58,589 nucleotides of DNA from an uncultured Woeseiaceae bacterium (GTDB taxonomy: Bacteria; Pseudomonadota; Gammaproteobacteria; Steroidobacterales; Woeseiaceae), in contig CAMYMR010000004.1 in the NCBI GenBank assembly GCA_947259285.1, positions 56,797-115,385 of the forward strand, in the 5' to 3' direction. The notes below the pieces were generated by a model. It saw nothing but the letters and a program-made list of their open reading frames with translations, did not search any database and was not told the DNA's origin. Positions 31,911 through 41,788 of this stretch are shown here, one piece after another (within the stretch, counting starts at the first letter, position 1; each line of letters opens with the position of its first letter). A program made the position numbers and the translations under genes.

Positions 31911-33686
31911 TTACTGCCAGCGGTATCTCAGTTCGACGAAACCGCTGCGTTCCTGCATACGGTAGCTGGCTGCCGTCTGATACTCCGTGTCTGCCAGGTT
32001 CTCGATGCGCGCATTGAGTTGCCAGTCCTTGCCCAGGTTAATCTGGCCAGTCAGGTTTGCGACCACAAATCCCGCGAGCTTGCTGCCACCAAAGTCCTCC
32101 CGGTCGCCGCCTGCAAGTATGGACAGCCCGAGACGATGTGCACCGATGCTCTGAGTATAGCTAAGCGTCGCGCTACGTTCGGCGCGGCGCAACAATCGTG
32201 CACCGGTCGCTTTGTTGTCAGCACGCTGACGCACGAGATCGGCGCGCAGCACAAAGTTCTCCCCACGATATTCGTAGCCGATCTGAGCCCCGCGAATTTC
32301 GGCCTCATCGAGGTTCTGCAGCGTGAAGGTTTCGAAGTTGAATTCGATAAGATCCTCAATGTTGTTCGCGTACAGCTCAATATCGAAGCTGTGACGATCG
32401 TCCGGTGTATACCGCAGGCTCAATTGCCGTTCGTCCGCGAGCTCCGGTTCGAGATCGGGTCTGCCGCCGAAGCCGAACCGATCGCTGGCATCCGGCGCCC
32501 GAAACGCGTGCCCCAGTCCCAGGTTGAGGCTCAGCGCGTCGTTGATTTCGAATGCGTATTCCGCGTTCCACGTCGTGTGACTACCGAAGTTTTCGTGGTT
32601 CGTAACCCGCATCGCCAGAAATCCCTTGTGGCGCCCTAGCGAGAGCTGATTCTGTAGAAATACGGCGCGTATCAGGGTGTCTTCATCGAAGCCTGTGCCA
32701 AACGACAAGCTGCTGGCGCTTTCGTCGACAACATACAGACCGCCCGTCACGGTATTGTTTTCAAACGCATGGCTGTATTGCCAGTCCAGACCCAACCGCT
32801 CGGACTTAACGAAGTCCGGCGCCTGATTCTGTCCGATTTCGTCTCTCGCCAGTGACAGCATCAGTTTGCTGACGCCCTCTTCAGAGAGCCTGCTTTCGAG
32901 TGCAATTGACGTGACAGCGTTTTCGAAATCCTGATCGACCGGGTTGAGAAAAAAATCGAGGTACTCTGCGGTGCCCTCGGCGCGCCAGTGGCGGACGCTA
33001 ATTTCGGTAGAGCCGAAGCGCTTCAGACCGTAAACATTCGCCGATAGATTGTCATAGCCGCGCTCGATGTCGGAATCGATGCGCGGTGCGTAGCCATCGG
33101 TACTCTGCGAATTCAGGCTAAATCCGAACTCACTGTCGATACCACGATTCCCGCCGGACAATCGCCACGACTGCGTCGCAAAGCTTCCCACGCCAACGCT
33201 TCCCTCGATATGCCGCTCGTCGGCACGCCGCGTGATGACGTTGACGACGCCGCCGATCGCATCCGTGCCATACAGCGCCGAGCGTGCTCCTTTGACAATC
33301 TCAACCCGTTCGATCGTTTCGGGTGCGATATTCTGCACTGCGGCGCCGCCGATGGTGCTCGGATTCATGCGCACTCCGTCGATGAGCACTAGCGTGTGAT
33401 TACTTTCCGTCCCGCGCAGGAAGACTGAGGTTGCCTGTCCCGGTCCGCCGTTGCGGCCAATGTCTATTCCTGCCTGAAATCGCAGCAGCTCCGCGAGGTC
33501 AGACGATAGTGACAGTTCAATATCCTCGCGAGTGATGACAGCGACGGGGACGGTCGCGTCAGATAAGGGGATCGGTGTTCGCGTCGCCGTTACAACGATC
33601 GTGTCGCCCTGAGTGATATCGGCCGCCGCCGCGAGAGACGAGATTGCCAGCGCTGCCGGGAGCGCGATGAAAAGTTTTGCCCGCAT
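31911..33686 (-). CDS. btuB: TonB-dependent cobalamin receptor BtuB
   Basis: 591 aa outer-membrane beta-barrel receptor. The Sec signal is MRAKLFIALPAALAISSLAAA. The TonB box is DTIVVTATR. The plug domain contains VPVAVITREDIELSLSSDLA, GGPGQATSVFLRGTESNHT and RVEIVKGARSALYGTDAIGG. The barrel ends with an aromatic strand SGFVELRYRWQ. ATG 33686 was chosen for the signal peptide and the upstream agggac. The cobalamin riboswitch about 120 bases upstream identifies the substrate as a corrinoid. The TonB-like protein at 15.8 kb could power it. Confidence 0.95.
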   Translation of the reverse strand: MRAKLFIALPAALAISSLAAAADITQGDTIVVTATRTPIPLSDATVPVAVITREDIELSLSSDLAELLRFQAGIDIGRNGGPGQATSVFLRGTESNHTLVLIDGVRMNPSTIGGAAVQNIAPETIERVEIVKGARSALYGTDAIGGVVNVITRRADERHIEGSVGVGSFATQSWRLSGGNRGIDSEFGFSLNSQSTDGYAPRIDSDIERGYDNLSANVYGLKRFGSTEISVRHWRAEGTAEYLDFFLNPVDQDFENAVTSIALESRLSEEGVSKLMLSLARDEIGQNQAPDFVKSERLGLDWQYSHAFENNTVTGGLYVVDESASSLSFGTGFDEDTLIRAVFLQNQLSLGRHKGFLAMRVTNHENFGSHTTWNAEYAFEINDALSLNLGLGHAFRAPDASDRFGFGGRPDLEPELADERQLSLRYTPDDRHSFDIELYANNIEDLIEFNFETFTLQNLDEAEIRGAQIGYEYRGENFVLRADLVRQRADNKATGARLLRRAERSATLSYTQSIGAHRLGLSILAGGDREDFGGSKLAGFVVANLTGQINLGKDWQLNARIENLADTEYQTAASYRMQERSGFVELRYRWQ

Positions 33687-33804
33687 AGAAAGTGTCCCTG
33701 CGTGCCGCCCGCACGCGCATCGTTTTCGAGTCTCTATGGTGCGATAGGAGAAGGGACGCATTGAGAATACGCCCGAACATGCGCCCGCCGCGCCATTCGT
33801 GGTT

Positions 33805-34047
33805 CATCCGGCCGGTCTCCGGGCTGACGAGCGGAATTCTCCTGCCATAACGCCTTCCCGCGAAACTTCACCTGTTCGCAGTGGCTCTGCATCGCATACC
33901 ATTCCAGGAATGGTCCGCGACCCAGGGGTTACGGTCTTGACTCGATCACCGTTGCGGGGGCAGCGCCGGAATCGTACGGTCGAACAGCGTATCGATCGTG
34001 GAACACCGGCTTCCCGTTCACCCGAAACAAGCCATTTCGGGTTCACC
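33805..34047 (-). ncRNA. Cobalamin (AdoCbl) riboswitch
   Basis: On the minus strand the conserved blocks appear in order: gaacgggaagccggtg near the 5' side, gctgcccccgcaacggt, ccactg, gcgggaaggcg, and the B12 box gtcagcccggagaccggcc at about 33808-33830. Together these are diagnostic. It precedes btuB-cobO and should switch them off when adenosylcobalamin is plentiful. The ends are approximate. Confidence 0.95.
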
Positions 34048-34160
34048 TGATGAGGGACGGACGATAGGCAGGTGCCGGCGGGCTGTCAAGCGCCGGCTTG
34101 TCAATCAACGCGTATGCGGCCATAGTGGCGCGGATTTCAATAGATGGCAGGAAACCGTTC

Positions 34161-34955
34161 GTGGCAACCTATTTGGACGGCAGCGCGTCAGAGCACCTGG
34201 AGGTTGCGCTGGCAGCGGCCAGGGAAGCGGCAGACATCAGTCGGCACTACTACGCTGGTAATTTCACCGTCAGTACCAAAGCAGACCTGACGCCGGTCAC
34301 GCAAGCGGATGTCGAATGCGAGCAAGCGATCCGCAGCCGGATTCTGCGGCATTTTCCGAGCCACGGTTTCTACGGAGAGGAGACCGGTCGAACTCACGGC
34401 GATGCCGAATACCTGTGGCTGGTTGACCCGATTGACGGCACGAAGGGCTTCGTTCGCCAGTATCCGTTTTTTTCAACGCAGATCGCACTGATGCATACCG
34501 GGGAGATCATACTCGGCGTGTCCAGCGGTACGATGATGGATGAGCTGGCCTGGGCTGAAAAAGGTCAGGGCGCCTGGCTCAACGGACAGCGGCTATCGAT
34601 CAGCGACATTGACGATCCGCGTAAAGCCGCGGTCTCGGTGGGTAACCTCAAATCACTCGCGGACTCGGACGGGTGGTCATCGTTGGGTCGCATCGTGCAG
34701 CAGGCTGATCGAATTCGCGGCTACGGCGATTTTTATCATTACCATCTGCTCGCCGCGGGCAAGATCGAAGCCGTAATCGAATCGGATGTGAATATCCTGG
34801 ATATTGCCGCGTTGTCGATAATCGTCGGCGAGGCTGGCGGCCGCTTTACCGACCTGAACGGGAATGGGCTCACGCTCGATACGCGCTCCGTTCTTGCCGC
34901 CAATCCGACCTTGCACGCCAAATACCTGGCACACTTAAGCGGGTACGTTGCCTGA
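34161..34955 (+). CDS. Inositol-monophosphatase-family phosphatase (histidinol-phosphatase-like)
   Basis: 264 aa from GTG 34161, chosen because caggaaa lies about 9 bases before it; the frame is open from TTG 34098. Lithium-sensitive phosphatase motifs are VTQADVECEQAI, GFYGEETG (metal Glu), WLVDPIDGTKGF (metal site) and a degenerate third site ESDVNILDIAALSIIVGEAGG in place of WDxAAG. This pattern is closest to HisN-type histidinol phosphatases and CysQ relatives. The substrate is uncertain. The gene is divergent from the riboswitch and overlaps the 3' end of the ABC ATPase gene by 21 bases. Confidence 0.85.
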   Translation: MATYLDGSASEHLEVALAAAREAADISRHYYAGNFTVSTKADLTPVTQADVECEQAIRSRILRHFPSHGFYGEETGRTHGDAEYLWLVDPIDGTKGFVRQYPFFSTQIALMHTGEIILGVSSGTMMDELAWAEKGQGAWLNGQRLSISDIDDPRKAAVSVGNLKSLADSDGWSSLGRIVQQADRIRGYGDFYHYHLLAAGKIEAVIESDVNILDIAALSIIVGEAGGRFTDLNGNGLTLDTRSVLAANPTLHAKYLAHLSGYVA

Positions 34956-35729
34956 GGCCACGAACAGATTCAGCGACCGCCAGCTGACCGCTTCCATCGG
35001 CGTCGCGTAGAGTTCGCTCAAGCGGCGCGCGTCCAGAATGTCGTCGGTAATACCTAATTCCCAACGGCCGTCGCCGTACAGCAGCAAACAGCGATTCGCG
35101 TAACGCACCGCCAGGTTAACGTCGTGCAGACTTGCGATTACGATAGCGCCCGCATCTGCTTTGTCACGGAACAACTGCAGCGCATCCAGCTGATGCTGTG
35201 GATCGAGGTGGTTGGTCGGTTCGTCGAGCAGGTAAACGTCAGGGTCCTGTGTCAGCACCTGGGCGATCGCCAATCGTCGTCGCTCGCCGCCCGACAGGGT
35301 TAGCACGTCGCGGTCAGCAAGATCTGCCAGCCCGACTGCTTCCAGCGCCGCGTTCGCGATGGCGAAGTCCCTGTCGGACTCCCAGCTCAGGCGCCCGATA
35401 TGCGGGTGTCGGCCGATCATGGCGGTATCCAGGACGGTCGCCGGAAATATGTCGTCCACATGTTGCGGCAACAGCGCTAACCGTCTCGCGATATCTTGCC
35501 GACGCGCCGTTGCGAGATTCCTGCCATTGAGACGTATGCTCGCCGATTCCGAGCTTCGCAGTCCGGCCAGCGTGTGCATTGTCAGCGATTTTCCGCAACC
35601 GTTCTGTCCAAGCACTGCCACCATCTCTCCGGGCGAGATTTGAATCGACAGGGCGTCCACCAGCAAGCGGTGAGGAACGCTTACTCGGAGATTTTCACAA
35701 GAAAAGTTTTTCTTGCCATTGCCGCTCAT
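34935..35729 (-). CDS. ABC transporter ATP-binding protein (BtuD/FecE-like)
   Basis: 264 aa ATPase for a FecCD/BtuC-type importer. Walker A is LGQNGCGKS, the Q-loop is LPQHVDDIFPATV, the signature is TLSGGERRRLAIA, Walker B is DVYLLDEPTNHLD and the H-loop is ASLHDVN. ATG 35729 (MSGNGKKNF) is taken as start; another frame start lies 30 bases upstream. No permease is adjacent. The BtuC-like permease is 10 kb away and the BtuF-like protein 5 kb away, so it probably completes a dispersed B12 importer. Pairing with a siderophore permease elsewhere is the alternative. Confidence 0.88.
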   Translation of the reverse strand: MSGNGKKNFSCENLRVSVPHRLLVDALSIQISPGEMVAVLGQNGCGKSLTMHTLAGLRSSESASIRLNGRNLATARRQDIARRLALLPQHVDDIFPATVLDTAMIGRHPHIGRLSWESDRDFAIANAALEAVGLADLADRDVLTLSGGERRRLAIAQVLTQDPDVYLLDEPTNHLDPQHQLDALQLFRDKADAGAIVIASLHDVNLAVRYANRCLLLYGDGRWELGITDDILDARRLSELYATPMEAVSWRSLNLFVASGNVPA

Positions 35730-35770
35730 GTCGAGAGCGTAGCTCACGGCTGGGCGCATAAAAAGGCGCG

Positions 35771-36541
35771 TCAGTCTGTCAGGTTGATTTCGCTGGCAGT
35801 AAGCGGGCCGATAACGGCGTACTTGAGGCTCTTAGGTATTACCGATTCGTCCGCGGCAAGGGCGATTCGACCGCCCATGATCTCCGCAAAACGCTGCGGG
35901 TACAGCGGAGTTCGGTCGGGCTCTGCCAGGCCGTCAGGGCCTATCGGATGGCCATCCGCCCGGCTGTATTTGTCGGTCGCTCCCAGCGTGTGCAGGAATT
36001 CGTGGGCAATGATTACGTTATTCGTTCCGCGATATTGGCGGCTCGCATAGCCATTGACGATACCGACCATGCCTTTTTGCAGTCCGACCGAGTTTTCGAG
36101 TTCGATGTAAGAACGCGGAGCATGATAGCGGACGAAGATTCTGGCGTCGGGCTTGATGCGATCCTGGTCATTCGTAATGCGGCCTGCCCACCAGCGCATC
36201 TTTAGTGACCAAAGCATCACCGACAATGCATTCGGTTTGCCGCCGAGTTCGGGCGGTTGCTCTTTTACTGTTTGGCCAAGTTCAATTCGAACCGGCTGCT
36301 CCAGCCCGCGCCCGTACTTGCCGGTTTCACGCGCGAGGAAATCCTCAATGTCCTCAAAGTCGCGGGGTGCGAGACGCTCGATGTAAGCCGCTGCCTCCCC
36401 GCTGTTATCGCCATTGATCGGGTAAACCTTGATCCAAAGGCTGTTGTTCCAGTCCGTGCTTCGCGCCTGAGTCAGCCAGGTGCTGACTGAGACGAAGAAC
36501 AATACGAACAGCAAAATCGAAATCCGAACGGTTTTGAACAT
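35771..36541 (-). CDS. Predicted secreted or membrane-anchored metalloprotease (metzincin-like motif)
   Basis: 256 aa. An N-terminal hydrophobic segment (SILLFVLFFVSVSTWL, about residues 8-23) could be a signal anchor. IIAHEFLHTLGATDKY near residue 180 has the zinc motif HExxHxxGxxD, the metzincin form in which Asp replaces the third His. FAEIMGG about 40 residues later could be the Met-turn. The middle contains a W-rich stretch, LWSLKMRWWAGRI. I do not know a named family. Proteolytic activity is inferred from the motif only. It begins a gap of about 600 bases and sits alone on the minus strand after the ABC ATPase gene. Confidence 0.7.
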   Translation of the reverse strand: MFKTVRISILLFVLFFVSVSTWLTQARSTDWNNSLWIKVYPINGDNSGEAAAYIERLAPRDFEDIEDFLARETGKYGRGLEQPVRIELGQTVKEQPPELGGKPNALSVMLWSLKMRWWAGRITNDQDRIKPDARIFVRYHAPRSYIELENSVGLQKGMVGIVNGYASRQYRGTNNVIIAHEFLHTLGATDKYSRADGHPIGPDGLAEPDRTPLYPQRFAEIMGGRIALAADESVIPKSLKYAVIGPLTASEINLTD

Positions 36542-36655
36542 TACATGGACCGGAAGTGAGAGAGGGCTCAGGACGGGTGCCCACAGCTTGCTTCATTGCG
36601 TCGGCAATCTCCATGAGCTGATTCTCAGTATGCGCATCCGGCGGTGTAATCCCCC

Positions 36656-36688
36656 AAAGAAAAAGCCCCGCGGCGTTAGCGGCGGGGC
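36656..36688 (-). terminator. Intrinsic terminator reading leftward
   Basis: On the minus strand a GC-rich stem (gccccgc with gcggggc, 10-base loop) is followed by tttttc. It lies about 115 bases upstream of the metalloprotease start, so it ends some transcript coming from the right. A second A/T hairpin (ctctttttt with aaaagag, 36695-36713) precedes it. Confidence 0.7.
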
Positions 36689-36805
36689 CAGGATCTCTTT
36701 TTTATCAAAAGAGGTAACTGCAAAGAGGGTAACCGGTGACAGAGAATAATTATTATTATTGGATTTCGATCTTCTTGTTTTTGTAGTTATTTTTCTTCTG
36801 GCGTC

Positions 36806-36955
36806 TTAATCCTGTTTCTGACCGTTTTCGTTACCAACCGCAGTTACACTTCGCTTGGGCATAGTAATAAAAGCAATTCCTGTGCCAACGCACTCGGAGG
36901 CCCGCCAGTACAGGGGACCGGCCCTTTCTGGGCCGATCAACGGGGTTTTCGGCAT
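36806..36955 (-). CDS. Possible 49-aa small protein in a structured gap
   Basis: Open frame from ATG 36955 (MPKTPLIGPERAGPLYWRAS) to TAA 36806. The C-terminal half contains an internal Met (FITMPKRSVTAVGNENG). No clear ribosome-binding site is present, and the start codon is only 10 bases beyond a terminator. I do not recognise it. The region from 36542 to 37158 otherwise holds only hairpins and AT-rich sequence, so a small RNA is an equally good reading. Confidence 0.2.
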   Translation of the reverse strand: MPKTPLIGPERAGPLYWRASECVGTGIAFITMPKRSVTAVGNENGQKQD

Positions 36956-36964
36956 CGGTTTTGT

Positions 36965-36985
36965 AAAAAACCCCGACAATTCGGG
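36965..36985 (-). terminator. Short intrinsic terminator reading leftward
   Basis: On the minus strand cccga-attg-tcggg is followed by gtttttt. It lies about 175 bases after the end of the propeller/amidohydrolase gene and would end the ggt-propeller transcript. Confidence 0.6.
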
Positions 36986-37158
36986 ACCCTAAACGTCACA
37001 TTTTGCCGCAAGACCCTGTAACAAGCCGATGATAGATATAGAAAACCTGGGCTTTGTACGCGAAGAACTGCAGGATATGGTCATTCTGACGCTTTCTTAT
37101 TATGTTCAATTGCGGGCATTTCGCCGATCAGATCCCCGTTTCTGCCGGTTCTGTCAAA

Positions 37159-38910
37159 TTATTCGACACTTTCGGCGATATTGACACGATCCAGCAGGCC
37201 CCTGACGCTGAAGAAGCGGCCGTTTCGGACGACTGCAACAACGTTAAGCGCTGCCTCGATGCCGGAAAGCGGGTCGCCGTCGACGAATACGAGGTCCGCG
37301 GCCGCTCCGACCCCGATCCGACCTATTAGCGGGTCGAGCCTGAGCGCGGCTGCCGCATTCACTCCGGCCGCCTTCAACGATTGTTCAGGTTTCAAACCGG
37401 CCGCAACCAGGGCGCGAAATTCGGCGTGCAGGGCGATCCCCGGGGGCAGGCCGTTCTGATAGCTACCCAGAACAAAAGCGCTGGCGCGGGCTTTAAGGTC
37501 AAGAGGTTCGGAGAAACGCCTGGGAACCGGCGCCGACGAGCGAACCAGCCGCCCCTGCCTCGACTGCAGCAGGGCAGCCAGCCCCGGCGTCATCGAGTCA
37601 GCGACAGACTGCAGGCGGGGCGGCGGCCAGTCGGCCTCGTTCAGCAACCTCGGTCCGGGCATCGCCTTGCCCGACCATACCGCGTTAAGGCGTTCGCTCT
37701 CGCCGGCACGGCCGACAATTGTCGTGATGCCACTTGCGAGCAATAGCGGACCGGAGCGATCGCCGAGTTCACCGGTCAGTTGGGGCAGATTGGCGAGGGA
37801 GTCGATAAAGCCGGGCAAAACGGTAAGATCGCCCATGTCGATTACAATTGCATCGGACCGATCGTAGTGCGGCTCGACGGCCGTAATACGGCCTCCATCG
37901 ATAATGATATCGCGGTCGACCTGGTATCCGCCTCCGACACCATCAAACATTCGAGTGGCGTGAACGATCAGGCGGCCATCGGGCTCGTCTATGCTCGGCA
38001 GCGGACGGCGCTCTGGCCGTTGCGCCAACGCATGGGGTTTCTCCGCCTCGATCGTTGCCTGAAAAGGCAGCGTTGACGACGTCCAGGCGTTGAACAGTCG
38101 CTGTCGGATAATGCCGTCCGCGGTATAGACCATGCGGTGCCGGTCGAGCCAGCTAACCGGAGCCATTCCGTAACTTTCGCCACGCGCGTATTGTCGGACC
38201 AATCGCGGCTGCGACAGGATGACGATTTCGACGACAGGGCCGGCCTCAGTGTCTCGGAAGTAGCTGATCAGGCTGCCATCGGGTCGCCACGATGGCCCCG
38301 CGAGTCTGTCTGCCGCAGATAGCAGGGTTTCCTCCGGCAGACCATGTCGTCGCAGGATCAATGACCAGCCTTCCGCATGCCGATGAACATAGACGAGATC
38401 GCGCCCGTCCGCCGACCATGCGGCATCGCTTTCATCGCCGGCACGATCACTCAGCCGCCAATGCAGGCCCGACAGCAAATCCACTTCCCAGAGATCGAGT
38501 CCCGTGCCAGCGGCGTCCGACGCATAGACCAGGCGCTCCCCGCCCGGATGCCAGGCCGGGTGCATGTCGAAAGACGAACCGCGACCGAGGTGACGCGATT
38601 CGCCGCTATCGAAACTGTAGATCCAGATTCCCTGCAATCCCTGAGAGACGGCCTGGTAGGCGATCTCGGAAGCGTCGGGCGACCAGCGCGGTCGTTGTGC
38701 CGATTTGAGATTCGGCGTGAGTCGCTTTGCAGTGCCGCCGCGCGGCGGCACGATCCAGATGTCGCCTGCGAGATCGATCGCGATACGGCCGTCGCGAGCC
38801 GCGTCGGCTGACAGGTTTGTGCCGCGTGAAACCGTCTGCTGAGCAGCGAGCGGTGACGCAAGCAAGACGGACAGTCCGACGACTGCGAATGCGATGTTTC
38901 GAATCATCAT
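37159..38910 (-). CDS. TolB-like beta-propeller fused to a degenerate amidohydrolase domain
   Basis: 583 aa secreted protein with signal NIAFAVVGLSVLLASPLAA. Residues about 30-290 are WD40/TolB-like blades: DIWIVPPRGGTAKRLT, RPRWSPDASEIAYQA, HPAWHPGGERLVYAS, DAAWSADGRDLVYV. From about 310 an amidohydrolase-like part begins (DIIIDGGRITAVEP; DLTVLPGFID) and ends typically (AADLVFVDGDPLSGI). The metal-binding HxH expected after PGFID is replaced by SLA. The catalytic Asp region reads LGSYQNGLPPG. The central part with the other His and Lys ligands is too short. I infer a binding protein or pseudoenzyme. It overlaps ggt in an ATGA junction. Confidence 0.82.
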   Translation of the reverse strand: MMIRNIAFAVVGLSVLLASPLAAQQTVSRGTNLSADAARDGRIAIDLAGDIWIVPPRGGTAKRLTPNLKSAQRPRWSPDASEIAYQAVSQGLQGIWIYSFDSGESRHLGRGSSFDMHPAWHPGGERLVYASDAAGTGLDLWEVDLLSGLHWRLSDRAGDESDAAWSADGRDLVYVHRHAEGWSLILRRHGLPEETLLSAADRLAGPSWRPDGSLISYFRDTEAGPVVEIVILSQPRLVRQYARGESYGMAPVSWLDRHRMVYTADGIIRQRLFNAWTSSTLPFQATIEAEKPHALAQRPERRPLPSIDEPDGRLIVHATRMFDGVGGGYQVDRDIIIDGGRITAVEPHYDRSDAIVIDMGDLTVLPGFIDSLANLPQLTGELGDRSGPLLLASGITTIVGRAGESERLNAVWSGKAMPGPRLLNEADWPPPRLQSVADSMTPGLAALLQSRQGRLVRSSAPVPRRFSEPLDLKARASAFVLGSYQNGLPPGIALHAEFRALVAAGLKPEQSLKAAGVNAAAALRLDPLIGRIGVGAAADLVFVDGDPLSGIEAALNVVAVVRNGRFFSVRGLLDRVNIAESVE

Positions 38911-40436
38911 TCGGTCAGAGAAACGAAAATGCCGCCTTCACGTCGCGGATCCGCGGCCGCCTCGAAACCGCTGGTTCGGTCGTAAACGGCCGCCGCAACA
39001 CCGCCGAAATACATGACGAGGTCCGGGAACACCGTCAGCGGCAGGCCGGTATCCGGCAGATCGAGACCCGGCTCTGCCATCAGTCGCTCAAGCTCGCCGC
39101 TGGTATCGACATGCAAGCGCGGATGAGCAATTGCCTGCTGCAGCGGCATCCCGAAACGCAGGTAGCTAATCAGGAACTGTTGCAGCGCCGTCGTGATTCG
39201 GTCGGCGCCGGGTGAACCCGCAGCCAGTACAGTTCCGTCTCGTCTGGCAACGCTGGGCGCCATATTGGAGGGCAGGCGCGACCCGGTAGGGCCGGCATCC
39301 AGTCCACGCCGATTCAATTCGATCTCGCCCAGGCAGTTATTCAGCCACAGTCCGGTGCCCTCCGGCATCTCGCCGGAGCCGTACCCCGACGATGCGGTGA
39401 CGGCGCAGCCGGTACCGCTCTTGTCGACAACAGAAGTGTGCACGGTCGATGCTGATGTCCAGCGCGTCAGGAGTCGCCCGTTGCGCGCCAATTTGACAAG
39501 GCGCGCAGCTTCGGAACCGACATCGTCGGCGAGATCGAGATTACGCTTGCGAAAATCGAGACAGGCGCGCTGCGATTGAACGAGCTGCAACAGGGCGCCG
39601 CGTGTCCAGCTGTCGTCCGGCAAATCGGAGCACGCCAGGATCATCGCGGCCAGCATACTGCCGCCGACGGCCGGCGGCGGGGTGCTTGCAATCGACCAGT
39701 CTCCGATGTCGACTCGCATCGGCGTTCGCTCTGTCGCACGATACATGCGGAGATCGTCAGCGGTCAGCATACCGTCGCCGTCCTGGCAGTGAGCGGCGAT
39801 CGCCGTCGCGATTTCACCTTCGTAGAAGATACGGGCACCTTCATCCGCAATTGCTGCGAGGCTCCCGGCGAGATGCGGCACGATAACCGTTTCGCCAACG
39901 TCCAGCATTGAACCATCGTTATGGTGCAGAGCGGAGAATCCGTCGCTGCTGCGATTGAAAATACTGTCGCCCGAATACCCGAGATAGTAGCGACACGAAG
40001 CTGGGAGCGGGAAACCTTCTTTGCAAGCGCGCACGGTCGGCTCAAAAATAGCTTGCCAGGGCGCGCTGCCAAATCGTTTCCAGGCGTGTTCTATTGCCGC
40101 CAGCGTCCCCGGCACTGCGACCGAACCGGGTCCGACCAGCGTGGTGATACCGCCGCCGTAGTCCAGCGTCACCTTTACGGCCCCACGGCCCCGCTGGTCA
40201 TCCGTCAACCCGGCGCCGGGGACAGCGACATTGCCGTCGATCGTCACGGGATCGCCGTCTTCGCGCCAGACGGTAACGAAAGCGCCGCCACCCAGGGCGC
40301 AGACGCCGGGTTCCGTATTGATCGAGTACAGTGCGGCGGCAAGTGCGCAGTCGACGGCATTGCCACCAAGGTCCGCAACCTCCCTCGCTGCGTCGGCAGC
40401 AGACTGCGAGGTTGTCGCGACAGCAATCTGGGTCAA
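38907..40436 (-). CDS. Gamma-glutamyltransferase family protein
   Basis: 509 aa Ntn-hydrolase precursor. Expected features are GGNAVDCALAAALYSI, GGGAFVTVW and GPGSVAVPGTLAAIEHAW. The self-processing site STVHTSVVD should expose the nucleophile Thr. LPSNMAPSVA and LAAGSPGADRITTALQQF are the glutamyl-binding and glycine-rich loops. In place of TTH the site reads TVH, so the second Thr is Val. No signal peptide is visible, whereas most GGTs are periplasmic. Likely activity is hydrolysis or transfer of gamma-glutamyl groups, for example from glutathione. The next gene begins within its stop codon. Confidence 0.85.
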   Translation of the reverse strand: MTQIAVATTSQSAADAAREVADLGGNAVDCALAAALYSINTEPGVCALGGGAFVTVWREDGDPVTIDGNVAVPGAGLTDDQRGRGAVKVTLDYGGGITTLVGPGSVAVPGTLAAIEHAWKRFGSAPWQAIFEPTVRACKEGFPLPASCRYYLGYSGDSIFNRSSDGFSALHHNDGSMLDVGETVIVPHLAGSLAAIADEGARIFYEGEIATAIAAHCQDGDGMLTADDLRMYRATERTPMRVDIGDWSIASTPPPAVGGSMLAAMILACSDLPDDSWTRGALLQLVQSQRACLDFRKRNLDLADDVGSEAARLVKLARNGRLLTRWTSASTVHTSVVDKSGTGCAVTASSGYGSGEMPEGTGLWLNNCLGEIELNRRGLDAGPTGSRLPSNMAPSVARRDGTVLAAGSPGADRITTALQQFLISYLRFGMPLQQAIAHPRLHVDTSGELERLMAEPGLDLPDTGLPLTVFPDLVMYFGGVAAAVYDRTSGFEAAADPRREGGIFVSLTE

Positions 40437-40469
40437 TTTATTTCCGAGTCGTACGCTGCAGAAACAGGT

Positions 40470-41663
<1,194 letters not shown>

Positions 41664-41788
41664 TCAATCACTTCCGACATTCATCTTCTGTTCATAAAAT
41701 TAATAAAAACAATAGCTTGCCTTCATTCCTCGTTCATGTTCGCTGGCTTATCGTGGAGCCGTACTCATGAGAGGAAGCGGAGACTGTT

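Noticed and set aside
31911-32639. Plus-strand frame of 206 codons (32019-32639) over btuB
   Set aside because: Antisense to well-supported beta-barrel sequence of BtuB; composition is that of a shadow frame.
36480-36749. 89-codon plus-strand frame at the start of the gap
   Set aside because: It crosses the metalloprotease 5' end and a strong hairpin, and has no ribosome-binding site or protein-like pattern.
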